From Syngnathus acus (taxonomy: Eukaryota; Chordata; Actinopteri; Syngnathiformes; Syngnathidae), in contig NC_051087.1 in the NCBI RefSeq assembly GCF_901709675.1, forward strand, positions 168,501-232,500: 64,000 nucleotides of DNA, given 5' to 3'. Below are positions 21,486 to 31,763 of this stretch, in pieces. The translations under genes and the position numbers were made by a program. The first letter of the stretch is position 1. Every line of letters starts with the position of its first letter. Under the pieces are notes generated by a model. It made no database searches, was not told the origin of the DNA, and saw nothing but the letters and a program-made list of their open reading frames with translations.

Positions 21486-24400
21486 CTAGTGCGCGTGCTG
21501 TCCGAGGACGAGCGGCACGTCTGCTAGCGGGAACTGGTAGGACGGGACGCCCAGCGCGTCCAGACCGTGGCGGCACGTCCCCGCCAAGGCGGCGTACTCC
21601 TGAAGGGACAAGGGGCTCAAAACACTTTCTTCAATTGCTTCCCTACACCCACACACACACTTACGTGACATTGCCGATCTAGGTCTTCCTGCAGCGTCCT
21701 GATGGTGGCCCTTTTGGACTCCAGCGTTTCCTGCAAGCAGGAAGGAGATGTCACGGCGACCGCGAGCGAGGCCGAGCCAGCCGTGGCCGTACCCCAAGTT
21801 TGTCGGCGGGCGCCGTGCCGTCGGCGGCGAGCGCGGCCAGCAGCTGCGCCTCCGTCTTGTCCACCGAACGACTCAGCAGCGCCATCTTGCGGTCCAGCAG
21901 CATTTCCTTCAGGCCGCTCCTTTGCTGGACCTCCAGCAGGACCTGCGTCTGCTTCATCAGCAGCGCGTCGCGCTCCTCCTCCACCTGTCCAGGGCGGAGC
22001 GGGTGGCTGGGGCGTCTGCACGCAACACCGACGCCACAGCGGCGCCACATCTGCCCTCGCTCTCACCTGCTCAAAGGCGGCGATGAGTAGGTCTCGCTCC
22101 AGGACCAGCTCCTCCAGCCGCTCCTCCAGTTGCTTGACACGTGCGGCGCCGGCCTGGAGCACACGTCCGCAAGAAGCACCTCGTCAACACAGAGTGGGAG
22201 GGAGGGAGGGGGGGGTTGCAGGGTGATGTACCGCCTGCTGGGAGTGAGCTCGTCGGTGGCCCTCCAGCCGGCGGCGGAGGCCCGGGAGGTTCCGCTCGGC
22301 CTCCCGCAGGGAAGCGGCCAGATGCCCGTTGCGCTTCTCCGCCTCGTCCAGGCGAACTTCGGCGCGGGCTCGACACGTCGCGGCCGCCGAGGCCTCGGCT
22401 CGCAGCGTTTTGCCGTCGTGCAATAATTTGCTTTGCGTGGCGCCGAAGAATTCCCGGGCCGCTCCCGACGTTTGGCGCCGGCGGTCCGCCAGCGACCGGA
22501 GCCGCCGGCTCATCTTGTCCTCCAGCGTCGACAGGGCCGCCTGCGTCTTGTGACTCTCCGCCTCCCGCATCTGCTCCATCTTTTCCGCATACTTGGCCTC
22601 CACCTCTACAAAGCAAAATGAAAATCTTTCGCAAGAAACAATGGCTTGTCTCTTTCCACTCCAGGATTGAACTGAGCCCTGTGAGTCAATCTTGATTGAT
22701 GTGCCAAACAATGACAAAACTACCAGCGTAAGCAGACAGCACTATTTATTTCTTGATGATACGACAAACGTTTGACCATTAGCAAGTGTTAGATGAGTAG
22801 CAGTTTCCTGCCTCGGAGAAGCTAAAGGTCGGTTCTGCCTCGTTTTTCTCAAATAATGACCATGGCTTTTGGAGTAACAAAATTCACCTGCGATCCTTTT
22901 GTCGTAGTTGTTGCTGAGCTCCATCAGCGCCACTTGATGCTTCTGTGGAGGACAGTGCAAAAAGTCTCACGTGTCTTGCACCACCTTCCTTCAAAACTTT
23001 CAGAACATACCAGTTTGAGCTCTCGGACGCATTTGTGTCCGGCGAGCTTGTCGCGGCGAGCCTCCGCCTGCTCGTCGTGCGCGTGCCTGCGCAGACGCAG
23101 CTCGGCTTCGGCGTGGCGCCCGCGAGCGAGCCACGCGACCGCACCGCCGCGCATCTTCTCGTCAGCTGCCGCCGCCCGCTGCTCCGACAGGACGTGCTTC
23201 AGCTTCTGCTTGTACACCTGCGGCCGGCATACACGGCGAGGAGCGGATCAAAGAAGGAAGGGAGGCAGAGGAATAGAAAAAGAGCAAGGGGGGGGGGGGG
23301 GGGGGGGGTCAAGAGGTCGGCGGGCAAGCACGGGGGTCACGAGACGGAGGCTCAAGAGGCTGGGCGGGCTCACGTTGATCTCGATACGGTGCCGTCGGTC
23401 GGCGTCGTCCTTCTCCCGGCTGCGGGTGCCCAGTTGCGCCCGCGTTTCCTCCAGGAGGCGCTTGCTCACCTCCCACGAGCTTTGGATCTTGTCCCGCTCC
23501 AGCTGGAAGAAAGTCCTCTCCTCGCGCTCGCGCTCCAGCTCCTCGCGCAGGCGGATCACGTGCTCCTCCAGCTGCGCACGCGCACAGCATCCTCCGTTAC
23601 CCCAAAGGCGCACATTTTTAGCTGGGTGTTCGGCATGCAAGTGGAAAGTTGGACGATATAATAATAATTCATTCATTAAATTTGTATGGCGCTTTTCAAA
23701 AAGCCAAAGACGCTTACAGGGAACAAGGCAAAGACATACATGAGGGGAGGGGGACGGGGAAGAGACAATGGGATAAAATTCAGAAGAGTACCCAGTTATG
23801 GGTAGGGGAGGTCATAGGCTTGAGAGAAGAGGTACGTTTTTAGACGGGACTTAAATATGGGGAGTGTGGGTGAGTCACAGACCGACTGAGGGAGAGAGTT
23901 CCAGAGTCGGGCGGGGTGATGTGCAGGAGAAGGCTCTGTCACCGAAGGATTTGAGTTTACATTTTGGGACTGTCAGACGTGAAGTATTGGAGGATCGGAG
24001 GGGACGGTTGGGGCAGTAGGGGACAAGGAGGTCGGATAGCTAAGTGGGAGCCAGGTGGTGAAGGGCTTTGAAGGTGAGGAGGAGGAGTATCTTGAAGATG
24101 ATACGCTCCTTAATGGGGAGCCAGTGAAGAGAGATATAACGGGACAACTTTTGCCTTTTAGTGTGTGTGATAAGCCTCACTTTTCTCCAACCGGAAATAC
24201 AAAAATCAACCGATCAGGCTGCCAAGTGAAAGGCTGAAAATAAACAATGGGTCAGTTCGATTGGCTCGCATTACAGCGCTGAGCGGGCGGGCGGGCGGGG
24301 TGGAAGCTGCAGATGAGTCACGCCTAGTTTGACCACGTGAACCTAAGTAGCATTATCCAGTAGCATTAGCCTAGCTGCGAGCTACCTGCTCCTTGGACAT

Positions 24401-24510
24401 GTCTTCCATAGAGAGGACGTCCACGGCTCCTTCCGACTTTTCCCCCTCGGTCGGCTTCTTCTTCTTCCTCGACACGTTTTCACTTTTGGGCGGCTGAACG
24501 CGCGCACGCG

Positions 24511-24590
<80 letters not shown>

Positions 24591-24686
24591 GATGAGCGAA
24601 CCGCGGGAGCAAATCCGAAGCTAGCTTCTTCGCACGGTCGCTTCATAAATTGGAGAAGAAAAGAATGGCCTCCGGCTCCTCACCAT
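21486..24686 (-). CDS. gas8: Nexin-dynein regulatory complex subunit 4 (GAS8/DRC4), 10 exons
   Basis: Coiled-coil core subunit of the axonemal nexin-dynein regulatory complex, needed for ciliary beating (family knowledge). Exons: 24684-24686 (ATG only), 24386-24493, 23374-23571, 23011-23217, 22888-22942, 22232-22605, 22067-22153, 21793-21984, 21665-21730, 21486-21599. They give 467 aa (human about 478). Signature segments are a Lys-rich start then MSKEQ at the end of exon 2, LEEHVIRLREELEREREER and ERDKI in exon 3, VYKQKLKHVL in exon 4, EVEAKYAEKM in exon 6, LEERLEELVLERD in exon 7 and ETLESKRATI in exon 9. The predicted chain is almost wholly coiled coil. The start codon is alone in its exon. 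RFX-type X-boxes lie 120-200 bp upstream. A (CA)n repeat lies in intron 1 and a dispersed repeat in intron 2. Confidence 0.95.
23660..24150. repeat. Probable dispersed repeat in gas8 intron 2
   Basis: A run of about 490 bp begins with a TTTGTATGGCGCTTTTCA-like motif. It continues through G-rich text with a GGGAGCCAGTGAAG-like motif occurring twice. This resembles a non-coding interspersed repeat I remember from many teleost genomes, but the family cannot be named without a library search. It has no long ORF. Confidence 0.4.
24507..24590. repeat. (CA)n microsatellite in gas8 intron 1
   Basis: A CG/CA alternating start followed by about 34 CA units. On the minus strand it forms the polypyrimidine/GT tract just before exon 2. 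Confidence 0.95.
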
Positions 24687-24801
24687 GGCGAAGTGTCCAG
24701 AAGCGAGGCGCCCAGTGCGAGTCCTGAGGCGCCGGGACGGACACGAGTCTTAAAGCGCCGGGACGCGAGTTAACGAGGCGCTCGCTCGCACTTCAACAGC
24801 C

Positions 24802-24931
24802 AACGGCTGTCATGGCAACGGAGTCACGTGCCGCCCCATGTCATAGTTCAACTCCATTTTTTCCCCAACGGCAGTCATGGCAACGGAGTCACGTGCCGCC
24901 ACGCGTCATAGTTCAACTCCATTTTTTTTTT
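24802..24931. promoter_or_regulatory. Tandem 65-bp unit with two RFX X-box-like motifs upstream of gas8
   Basis: Two direct copies (24802-24866 and 24867-24931) differ at a few positions. Each carries GTCATGGCAAC (24809-24819 and 24874-24884), whose complement GTTGCCATGAC fits the RFX X-box of motile-cilia genes. Each is followed by GAGTCACGTG. They lie 123-198 bp upstream of the gas8 start codon. Family knowledge: drc genes are commonly under FOXJ1/RFX control. Binding itself is inferred. Confidence 0.7.
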
Positions 24932-25012
24932 TCAACGACATACAAAAACACGGTGACAATTGACTTCATCGAACACAAAAACTACAAAAGCTGCTCTCCC
25001 ATTCAACTTAAA

Positions 25013-25331
25013 GTTAAAAGTTAAAGTCCCAATGATCGTCACACACACATCTGGGTGTGGTGAAATTTGTCCTCTGCATTGAACCCATCCCCGTGTGATT
25101 TGGATCCATCCCCTGGGGGAGAGGGGAGCAGTGAGCAGCAGCGGTGCCGCGCTCGGAAATCAGTTGGCGATCTAACCCCCCAATTCCAACCCTTAATGCT
25201 GAGTGCCAACCAGGGAGGCAATGGGTCCCATTTTTTTATAGTCTTTGGTATGACCCGGCCGGCCGGGGTTTGAACCCACAACCTTCCAGTCTCAGGGCGG
25301 ACACTCTACCACTAGGCCACTGAGCTGGTAT
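25013..25331 (-). mobile_element. tRNA-derived SINE, about 320 bp, minus orientation
   Basis: Read on the minus strand the element starts with a tRNA-like head with A-box-like TGGCCTAGTGG (25309-25319) and B-box GGTTCAAACCC (25266-25276). A tRNA-unrelated body follows and it ends in short ACTTTAACTTT-type tandem sequence. AACTTAAA occurs on both sides (25005-25012 and 25332-25339), fitting an 8-bp target-site duplication. It lies between the gas8 promoter and the ndufaf5 3' end. Confidence 0.8.
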
Positions 25332-25397
25332 AACTTAAACGGAGCTACGTTCTGATTTCGGGTAGCAAAAACACAGCAGCCTTCGATCGGACCAACA

Positions 25398-25403
25398 TTT
25401 ATT
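25398..25403 (-). terminator. ndufaf5 poly(A) signal
   Basis: AATAAA on the minus strand about 200 nt after the ndufaf5 stop codon. Confidence 0.65.
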
Positions 25404-25604
25404 GAACAGTTCATTAGTTGAGGAAAAGCACAGATGAAATAGTTTGTCAGGTTGTGAGCGAAGAAATGCGATGAAGGAAAAAGAAAAAAGAAGGGCCTCC
25501 AGTAGCCACTTTGGAGACGTTTGCTGAACGTTCCGCTAGCTACTCACGCTGACATCTTGACGGCTGCAGCGGGCTTCTTCAATTGGACACAAAGGCGCCA
25601 CATT

Positions 25605-27953
25605 TCACTCGCCAGCGTCGTCGTTCCGCGCGATCTTGGACAAATCTCCAAAGGAGGCGGTCGCCGAGCCTCGCTTCGCCGCTTTGGCCTGAAGGCAAAA
25701 AGCAAGCGAAACAGAAAGAGACAACGTGGTCACCAGTCCATGCTGAGGAAAGGTGTGCCATGACTCACTCACCTGAGAGCGGTGAGGCTTCCAGCCAATC
25801 ATGTAGAGGACGTCAAAGGTGGCCGGGACCGAGCCGTCCTCCTCTCCGTACATTTCTGCCGCACACACACACGCACAAACAAAGTTGGACACGGACAGCG
25901 TGCGTGCGCTATCCGGGCCGATCCCTTCCATCCGCCCGCCCGCCACGGACCTTGGTAAACAGCCGCCGCCGCCAAAATGGTGTCTCGACGCAACATGGAG
26001 CGGCGGTTCCAAGCGCAGTTGCTCTCGCCCATACCTCAACGACACGTCGGGTGCGTGTCAAGCAGGTGACGCGGCCAAGGCAACGTGGCTTACCTTGCAA
26101 GTCCATCATCACCTCCACCACGCTGGGATAATTCACCTGCACCTCGTCAGTGTCCTGAGAAGTACAAAGCTTGGGGATTTGCCCCTTGACACGGACTGAC
26201 ACGAGCCTGTTCAATCATGAGTGAAAGGTCACCACGGTGAGCAGGTTGAAGCCAGCCCGTCCCAGCAGGTTGCCCAGGTCGGCGACGGCGGCGTAGGGCG
26301 AGACGCGCGGCGACAATCCTCCCTCTCGCTCCGTCTCGGCCAGCTGCAGCGAGCAGCGCAGCTGGTACAAGGTCTGGCCGCCGGCCATGGCGCCGATGAA
26401 CGCGCCGTCGGGCTTCAGGACGCCGTGGATCTGAAGCGGACCGGGCCAGAGCACGCAAAGTTGGAAAAAGCCTCCCTCCGGTGGCAAAATGGCAAAACCA
26501 CAGCCACAACTTTAGCCATCAAAAGGAGGAAGGAAGGAAGGCAGGCCGGCACTTCCTTCCTTCCTTCAAATATTCAGGCGACTGACCTGGCCGAGCGCGG
26601 CGGGCAGGTCGTTGACCCAGTGCAGGCTGCCAGGGGGGACACAAAGCCAAAGTCAGCGGCGCCGACCGACCGACCGACCGACCAGAGGGCCCGTCCGTCC
26701 TCGGCGGCTCGTCACCTCATGCTGCTGAGCACCAGGTGGAAGGAATTCTCCCGGAAAGGAAGGAACTCCTCGTCGGCAGCCAGCGCGTGACAGCGCATGT
26801 CGCTGCCCGCGTTCTGCCTCTGGAGACAAACGCGCGCACGGGAGGTGACGCAACGGCCGCAACTCCTCAAACTACAAGTCGGCGACGTACCAGGGCGCTC
26901 TGGGAGATGTCCGTCAAAAGCAAATGCTCCACCGTCTCCTAAAGCACAAGCGGCCGTCAAAAGCAGGACACTGGCGCCAAAGCGCACTCGTGCACGCCGT
27001 CGTCCCCTTGCCGCAACTTCTTTTTATTTTGGGGGGAATCGATATTTAAATGTCAACGAGTCGTGGAACCATCGCCTACCTTGCTTAAATGTTGCGCAAC
27101 GTAGCCTCGTCCGGCGCCGATCTCCAAGGCCAGCGGGAAGGTCCTGCGAGGACCAGCAGGCAACAAAAAAGGTCACTCGTGTGTGCACGCGCGGATGGTT
27201 GGTCTCACGGCGGCGGGAAGTCACCTGGCCACGTCGTACACGCGATCCGCCACTCGAGCGCCGACCTGCACGCACACAATAGCAATCCAACGTCAAGCAT
27301 CAGTCAACGATCAGGAAGCGCAACAAGGTGCTGAAAGCAAAAATATGTTGGGGCAATTTAACGATGACTGCGGCTTTTTGGAAACGAGGTCGTATTTTGA
27401 GGACGTCTTTTCAGGTAACGTTTCGGGAGCATTTGAGTAGGTAAGTAGATTACAGAGAAGCAACTTGTGGAGGTGTTGCGTCACTAACTTGCTTGCTTGG
27501 CATGCTTTCCCGGTCATTTCAGCGCTTTTGGCAAGTTGGCCGAGCACTTGTCGCGAACATGCTTTAAGAAACGCACGCACGCGCCCATTCTTTTCCTCCT
27601 TCAATTTGGTGAGCAGTCTGAGCGGCTGCGCGCGCATATTGGAGGCACATACTGTTCCGGGGCTGGCCATAGGCCCCAACGTATATGCAATTTGGTGCAA
27701 TATTCCGCGGCCTGCGGCCGACCCCTGCCGCGCTCACCTCTTCTCTGAGGTAGTCGTACTTGTGGGAGTCGCGGACTGCGTTCGCCCACTCCTTCTGCCT
27801 CTTCTTCATGCTTCGGTCGAACACGTTGGCGGGTCCGCCGCCGCCGCCGCCCCCGGGGTACGACGACCCCAGGCGGCACTCGAGCACCCAGCAGCGGGTC
27901 CAGCGCGAGGCTGACACCCGCAGGAGTCTCCCACAAGCTCCGCCGCCGATCAT
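25605..27953 (-). CDS. ndufaf5: Complex I assembly factor 5, arginine hydroxylase (NDUFAF5), 11 exons
   Basis: Mitochondrial matrix methyltransferase-fold protein that hydroxylates an arginine of NDUFS7 during early complex I assembly (family knowledge). Exons: 27738-27953, 27225-27265, 27080-27143, 26891-26938, 26716-26819, 26587-26626, 26233-26430, 26094-26154, 25951-26034, 25773-25855, 25605-25688. They give 340 aa (human 345). The chosen start begins [18 protein letters not shown], a basic presequence-like leader. In-frame ATGs at 28064 and 28094 would lengthen it. SAM-fold motif I is LEIGAGRGY. Other landmarks are [11 protein letters not shown]-like residues in exon 5, [45 protein letters not shown] and the RGSATASFG end. 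All match the human order. Confidence 0.95.
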
Positions 27954-28827
27954 CGCGAGCTTCCCGGCCTGCGCGCCACACTGCTTCCGGGTCGGGGTGA
28001 CCTCCGGCGGCGCGGACAGTGCTTGCGCGCGCGCGAGCAACCCGTCGTGCCACATGGGGGCCATCTTGGGAGGGGCAACGCGTGAACATCGCAAGGACGT
28101 CGTTCATTTCTCGACCCGTTTTTGCGAGGTTTACTGCGCAATCGTTTGAAGGTTTGAGTTAAGATATGAATGTAGTAGTAGTCAGGACTACTATTCCCAG
28201 CGAGGTCCCTCATCTCAATTGTATGACGCTGTGCGCAAAGTGTACGCCTCCCACCGTGCCGACATGCTTCTTTTTCCCACCAGGGGGCGCTGAAAGCGGC
28301 TCAGGCGCCCGCCGTCGCCACAACGACCGCAAGCAAACAGGTTGAGCCCGGCCGCGCGTTTCTTTCGCTCGCCCTGATCTCACAAGGCCTAAAGCACACA
28401 AAGTGACATCACGGTCACATAACGCAGGCGCCCAAACCAACACGCTCGCTCCGTGACTACACTGTTAGAACAGGCAGGCAGGCAGGCACATGGGCTTGAT
28501 TAGCTCGGTAGCTTGAGCGATGCCGTTCTATCGCTGTTCTCTTGCTTCATTGGCTTTCTCTTCTCGCTCTCAGTTAAGACTACAAGGTCACACATGATCT
28601 ATCACACAGCTAGGCTAGGCAGAGTAGTAGTAGAAGAGCAGGAACCATGGTGGTGGCACTTGAACCTTCTTGCGCAATCTCACAGAGAAGGCTCCATAGC
28701 TGTGTATCCATCTTTGAAATAGTTCAACTGTGAAGGCTGCCTCTTGGTAATTACTGTCAGCATACAAGCATTAAAGATAAAGAACTGGGAATAGATCGAA
28801 CAACACCATCGGAGTGGTAAGGTTCTT
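27954..28827. other. ndufaf5 upstream region and spacer
   Basis: A GC-rich start (about 27954-28080) is likely the ndufaf5 promoter/5' UTR. A run with a few short tandem tracts such as (GGCA)n at about 28473-28488 follows. ORFs here are short and compositionally ordinary. No gene is recognised. Confidence 0.4.
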
Positions 28828-28833
28828 TTTATT
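28828..28833 (-). terminator. irf2bp2 poly(A) signal
   Basis: AATAAA on the minus strand about 100 nt after the stop codon. Confidence 0.65.
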
Positions 28834-28933
28834 GGCTGAGCGCCCGCTGCGATCGGTGCTGTTGGAAAAGGTACAAAGAGAACGTGGAGAAAAACAACAA
28901 CAACAAGTCGGCAGGGTAACGAGAAGAAGGCTT

Positions 28934-30534
28934 TTAAGAGTCCCGCTCCTTCACCTCGACGTCTCCGGCCAGGATGGTGGCGATCTCGCCCCGCATGAAG
29001 GCCCAGGGCAGGTTGGAGACGGCCAGAGGGCAGCGCCCCCCGCTGGGGCAGTACACCTCCCCGCCGGCGCCCTGCGTCTTGATGCTGGCACGGGAACACG
29101 GAAAGCAAAACTTGTGCGACGCCACAGACGGGCACTGAACAAAATGCGTGTCCTCCAGCCGCTCCCGGCACAGCGTGCAGCCGAGCGGGACGCCCGGCGA
29201 CCGCCCGAGCGGGGCGGCGCCTTCGGGTACGCCGGCGTTGATGAACGCGCCGACGGGTGACTGAGCGTGCGGTGGCACGGCCGCCTCAGGGGGGGAGAGT
29301 GCAGACGAGAAGCCGGCCGTCTTAAGCGCCTCGTCGGGCCACGGCAACCACGGCGGGCCCTCCGCCACGTTGCACTTGGGTGCCGAGCCTTGGCCGTCTG
29401 GCTCGGGCGACGCCTTCCTCTTGGTGCCCCGCGGGGGCTTGGCCCGCTCTGAAAGACAACACGAGAAAAATCAGAAGACTTGACGCAATATTTTCAACTC
29501 TTTCAACAAATGGTGGCTGCCTTGCAGAGACATTTTTGAAGCCATGTTGCCCTTCCTTCCCATCAACCCCAAATAAAATACGCAGGCTAGAGGAAATTTG
29601 AAATGCCGACCAGACTGGCAGTCGGTCAAACAACCGTCGTCAGAGAGAGCGAGCGAGCGAGCGAGCGCTCGCGCACTTTCCGTTTCCGCTTTGTCTGGCG
29701 TGCCTGATCCGTGCGTTTGGACCCAGTGTGGATGTTCAAAAGAAACAAATGTTGGTTCCTTCAAGCAGGAGGTGGCGAAGAAAGACTCAAGTGAAGTTTA
29801 TGAAAACCCTGTTGATAAAACAAGAATCGTCAAGAACGGACGACGGTGGAATCGACAGCACAATCATTTATCGGCTGATCGGAAGGAATCGATGAGCAGA
29901 CGCTCCGTTGTAAAATCGTTACTGGCCTCAAAAAGCGAGCCTAGGGGCAAATGCTTAAGACATGACGGCAGCGGTCCTCCGGTTGTCATGACGTCACCAC
30001 ACCTGTCTTGGAGGCGGCGGCCACGTGCTCCTTCGCGAACCTGCCCTCGATCGCGTGCACGGCCACGAGCTCGCGCGCGCTTCTGCCCTTGTCCGCTACC
30101 ATGTTGTCCTGCAGACGCTGGTGGCCGACGTTGACGGGGCTCTGGCGCTTCAGCTCGGGCGGCTCGTCGGCTTTGGGGAATCCGTTGACGAGCCTAGCCG
30201 CGGCCGTCGTCGCACTCGACGTCTGGTACTCCGGGCCGAGGCGAGGCGGTGGCGGCCCGTCGGTTAGCGGACAGCGGGAGGAGGCGAGCTCCCCCCCGGC
30301 CGGGTACTGGAGCTCCTTGACGGTGGGCGGCGTCGGTTTTCCCCCTCGTCCCTCGTGGAGGCCGTGGGCCCGCTTGAGGAAGCGGGCGGCGTCGATGACC
30401 GACTCGACGCGGTCGGCTCCCTCGTAGTTGACGCAGCCTCGGCACACGGCCTCGCTGAAGTCCCAGATGACGGCCCACGGCATACGGGGCAGGTCGCACA
30501 GGAAGCACGACTGGCGCCTGGCGGCCGCAGTCAT
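28934..30534 (-). CDS. irf2bp2: Interferon regulatory factor 2-binding protein 2, 2 exons
   Basis: Nuclear transcriptional corepressor (family knowledge). Exons are 30003-30534 and 28934-29448. They join in phase 1 to 348 aa, well below human IRF2BP2 (about 587). The N-terminal IRF2BP zinc finger is complete ([17 protein letters not shown] then [12 protein letters not shown]). An [10 protein letters not shown]-like motif lies near residue 130. Exon 2 opens with a TKRKASPEP nuclear-localisation-like segment and ends with the RING-type finger ([33 protein letters not shown]). The end [11 protein letters not shown] favours IRF2BP2 over IRF2BP1/IRF2BPL. The two-exon structure also fits IRF2BP2. 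The shorter length reflects loss of the Ala/Pro/Gln-rich middle. From memory IRF2BP2 and TOMM20 are neighbours on human 1q42.3. Confidence 0.93.
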
Positions 30535-31763
30535 TGTGCGTTGGGCTGGCGGGCTGACTGACTGACTGGCTAGCTGGCTGGCTGGCTAGCTAGCTAGAGG
30601 CGCCGCTCGCGGTTGGACAGGCAGGCACGGACGGCGACAGGGAGCCGCCGCGAACGCACGCAAAATGTCGACGTCGCCGTTATGTCGTCAGAAACCAGCC
30701 GCCCGCCATTATGTTTCGCTGGTGGGGCGCGCGCCCGTCAAACTCGCGCGCCAGATATTGTTACGTCATAGTCAGGCGCGGACGTCAGGCAGCGTCGCCA
30801 CTGGCCAGCCGTCTTCGAACTGAATGTGCTGTGCTGTCGCCGGCGACAAATCGGATGGTTCACTCAAATTCGCCGAACTTACAAACCTATTGGTTTACTA
30901 TGACAAAGCTTAGTCACGTGACCGAATGATTTGGTTGAAAACGCGCTTAGTGCCAATAACACCATCTCTGACGTTTACCTGACTCAACAAACGCTTTTAG
31001 CAGTTAGCTTCAAGTCCAAGCTCCATTGACTCCCCAAAGGACGAGCCGCTACAACCGTTGATATCTGAAAATGGATGATTTCAGGATGGCAAAACGCGGA
31101 GCAGACTCCGCCCCGCCCCACTTCAGTTGACCACGGAGAAGGTCGCAAAAACAACGGAGGAGGAGGAGAAAGAGGACGACCAACTTTCGAATCACCATAT
31201 TCCACAAAATCTGTATCGGTGGTACAGTGTATATATTGGAATGTGGGAGACCATAAGATCACCACTTTTTTTTCTCTTAAATTACTTTAATTCGTGTAGA
31301 CTAAAAGTCAAGTGCACACGCACACACACTTGGGTGCTATTTTCTTCCATAAGAACTATTCCTGCATCTTACATCGACAATGTATCTTGAGGTGCGCGCA
31401 CACTCCTTGGTCCCTTCATTGCCACGGCGTCAGTGTTGGGAACCAGGGCGCGCAACACACGCCAACTGGCCCTTTCAAAGTGACAAAGTCAGCAGCGGGC
31501 AGTGCAGCCAAAGTCCATAAATAGATGCGTGGATTGATAACAGATTGATTGGTCGGTCGGTCGGATAGCGATAATCAACTCCAGTTTTCCTTCCCTGATT
31601 ATATACACACACGCACACCGCCAACGTGGAAAGAGCCAGCAGTCCCACACCTCCTCTGCCACGATAAATGCCTTCAATCCAAAAAGAAAGGAGGGGGGGG
31701 GGGGGGGAAAGAAAACAAGGGCCGAGCGATGCCAGCAGGCGGCCTGTGCGCACGAAGCGCGCT
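30535..31763. other. irf2bp2 promoter region and spacer
   Basis: The first about 200 bp are CpG-rich, with short TGGC/TAGC tandem tracts (30553-30600), and are probably promoter/5' UTR. A palindromic GTCACGTGAC E-box (30913-30922) resembles a CLEAR/M-box element. From about 30930 the sequence is AT-rich, ending in a (GGTC)n tract and a poly-G run at 31692-31707. The right part should contain the aftph 3' UTR. Confidence 0.4.
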
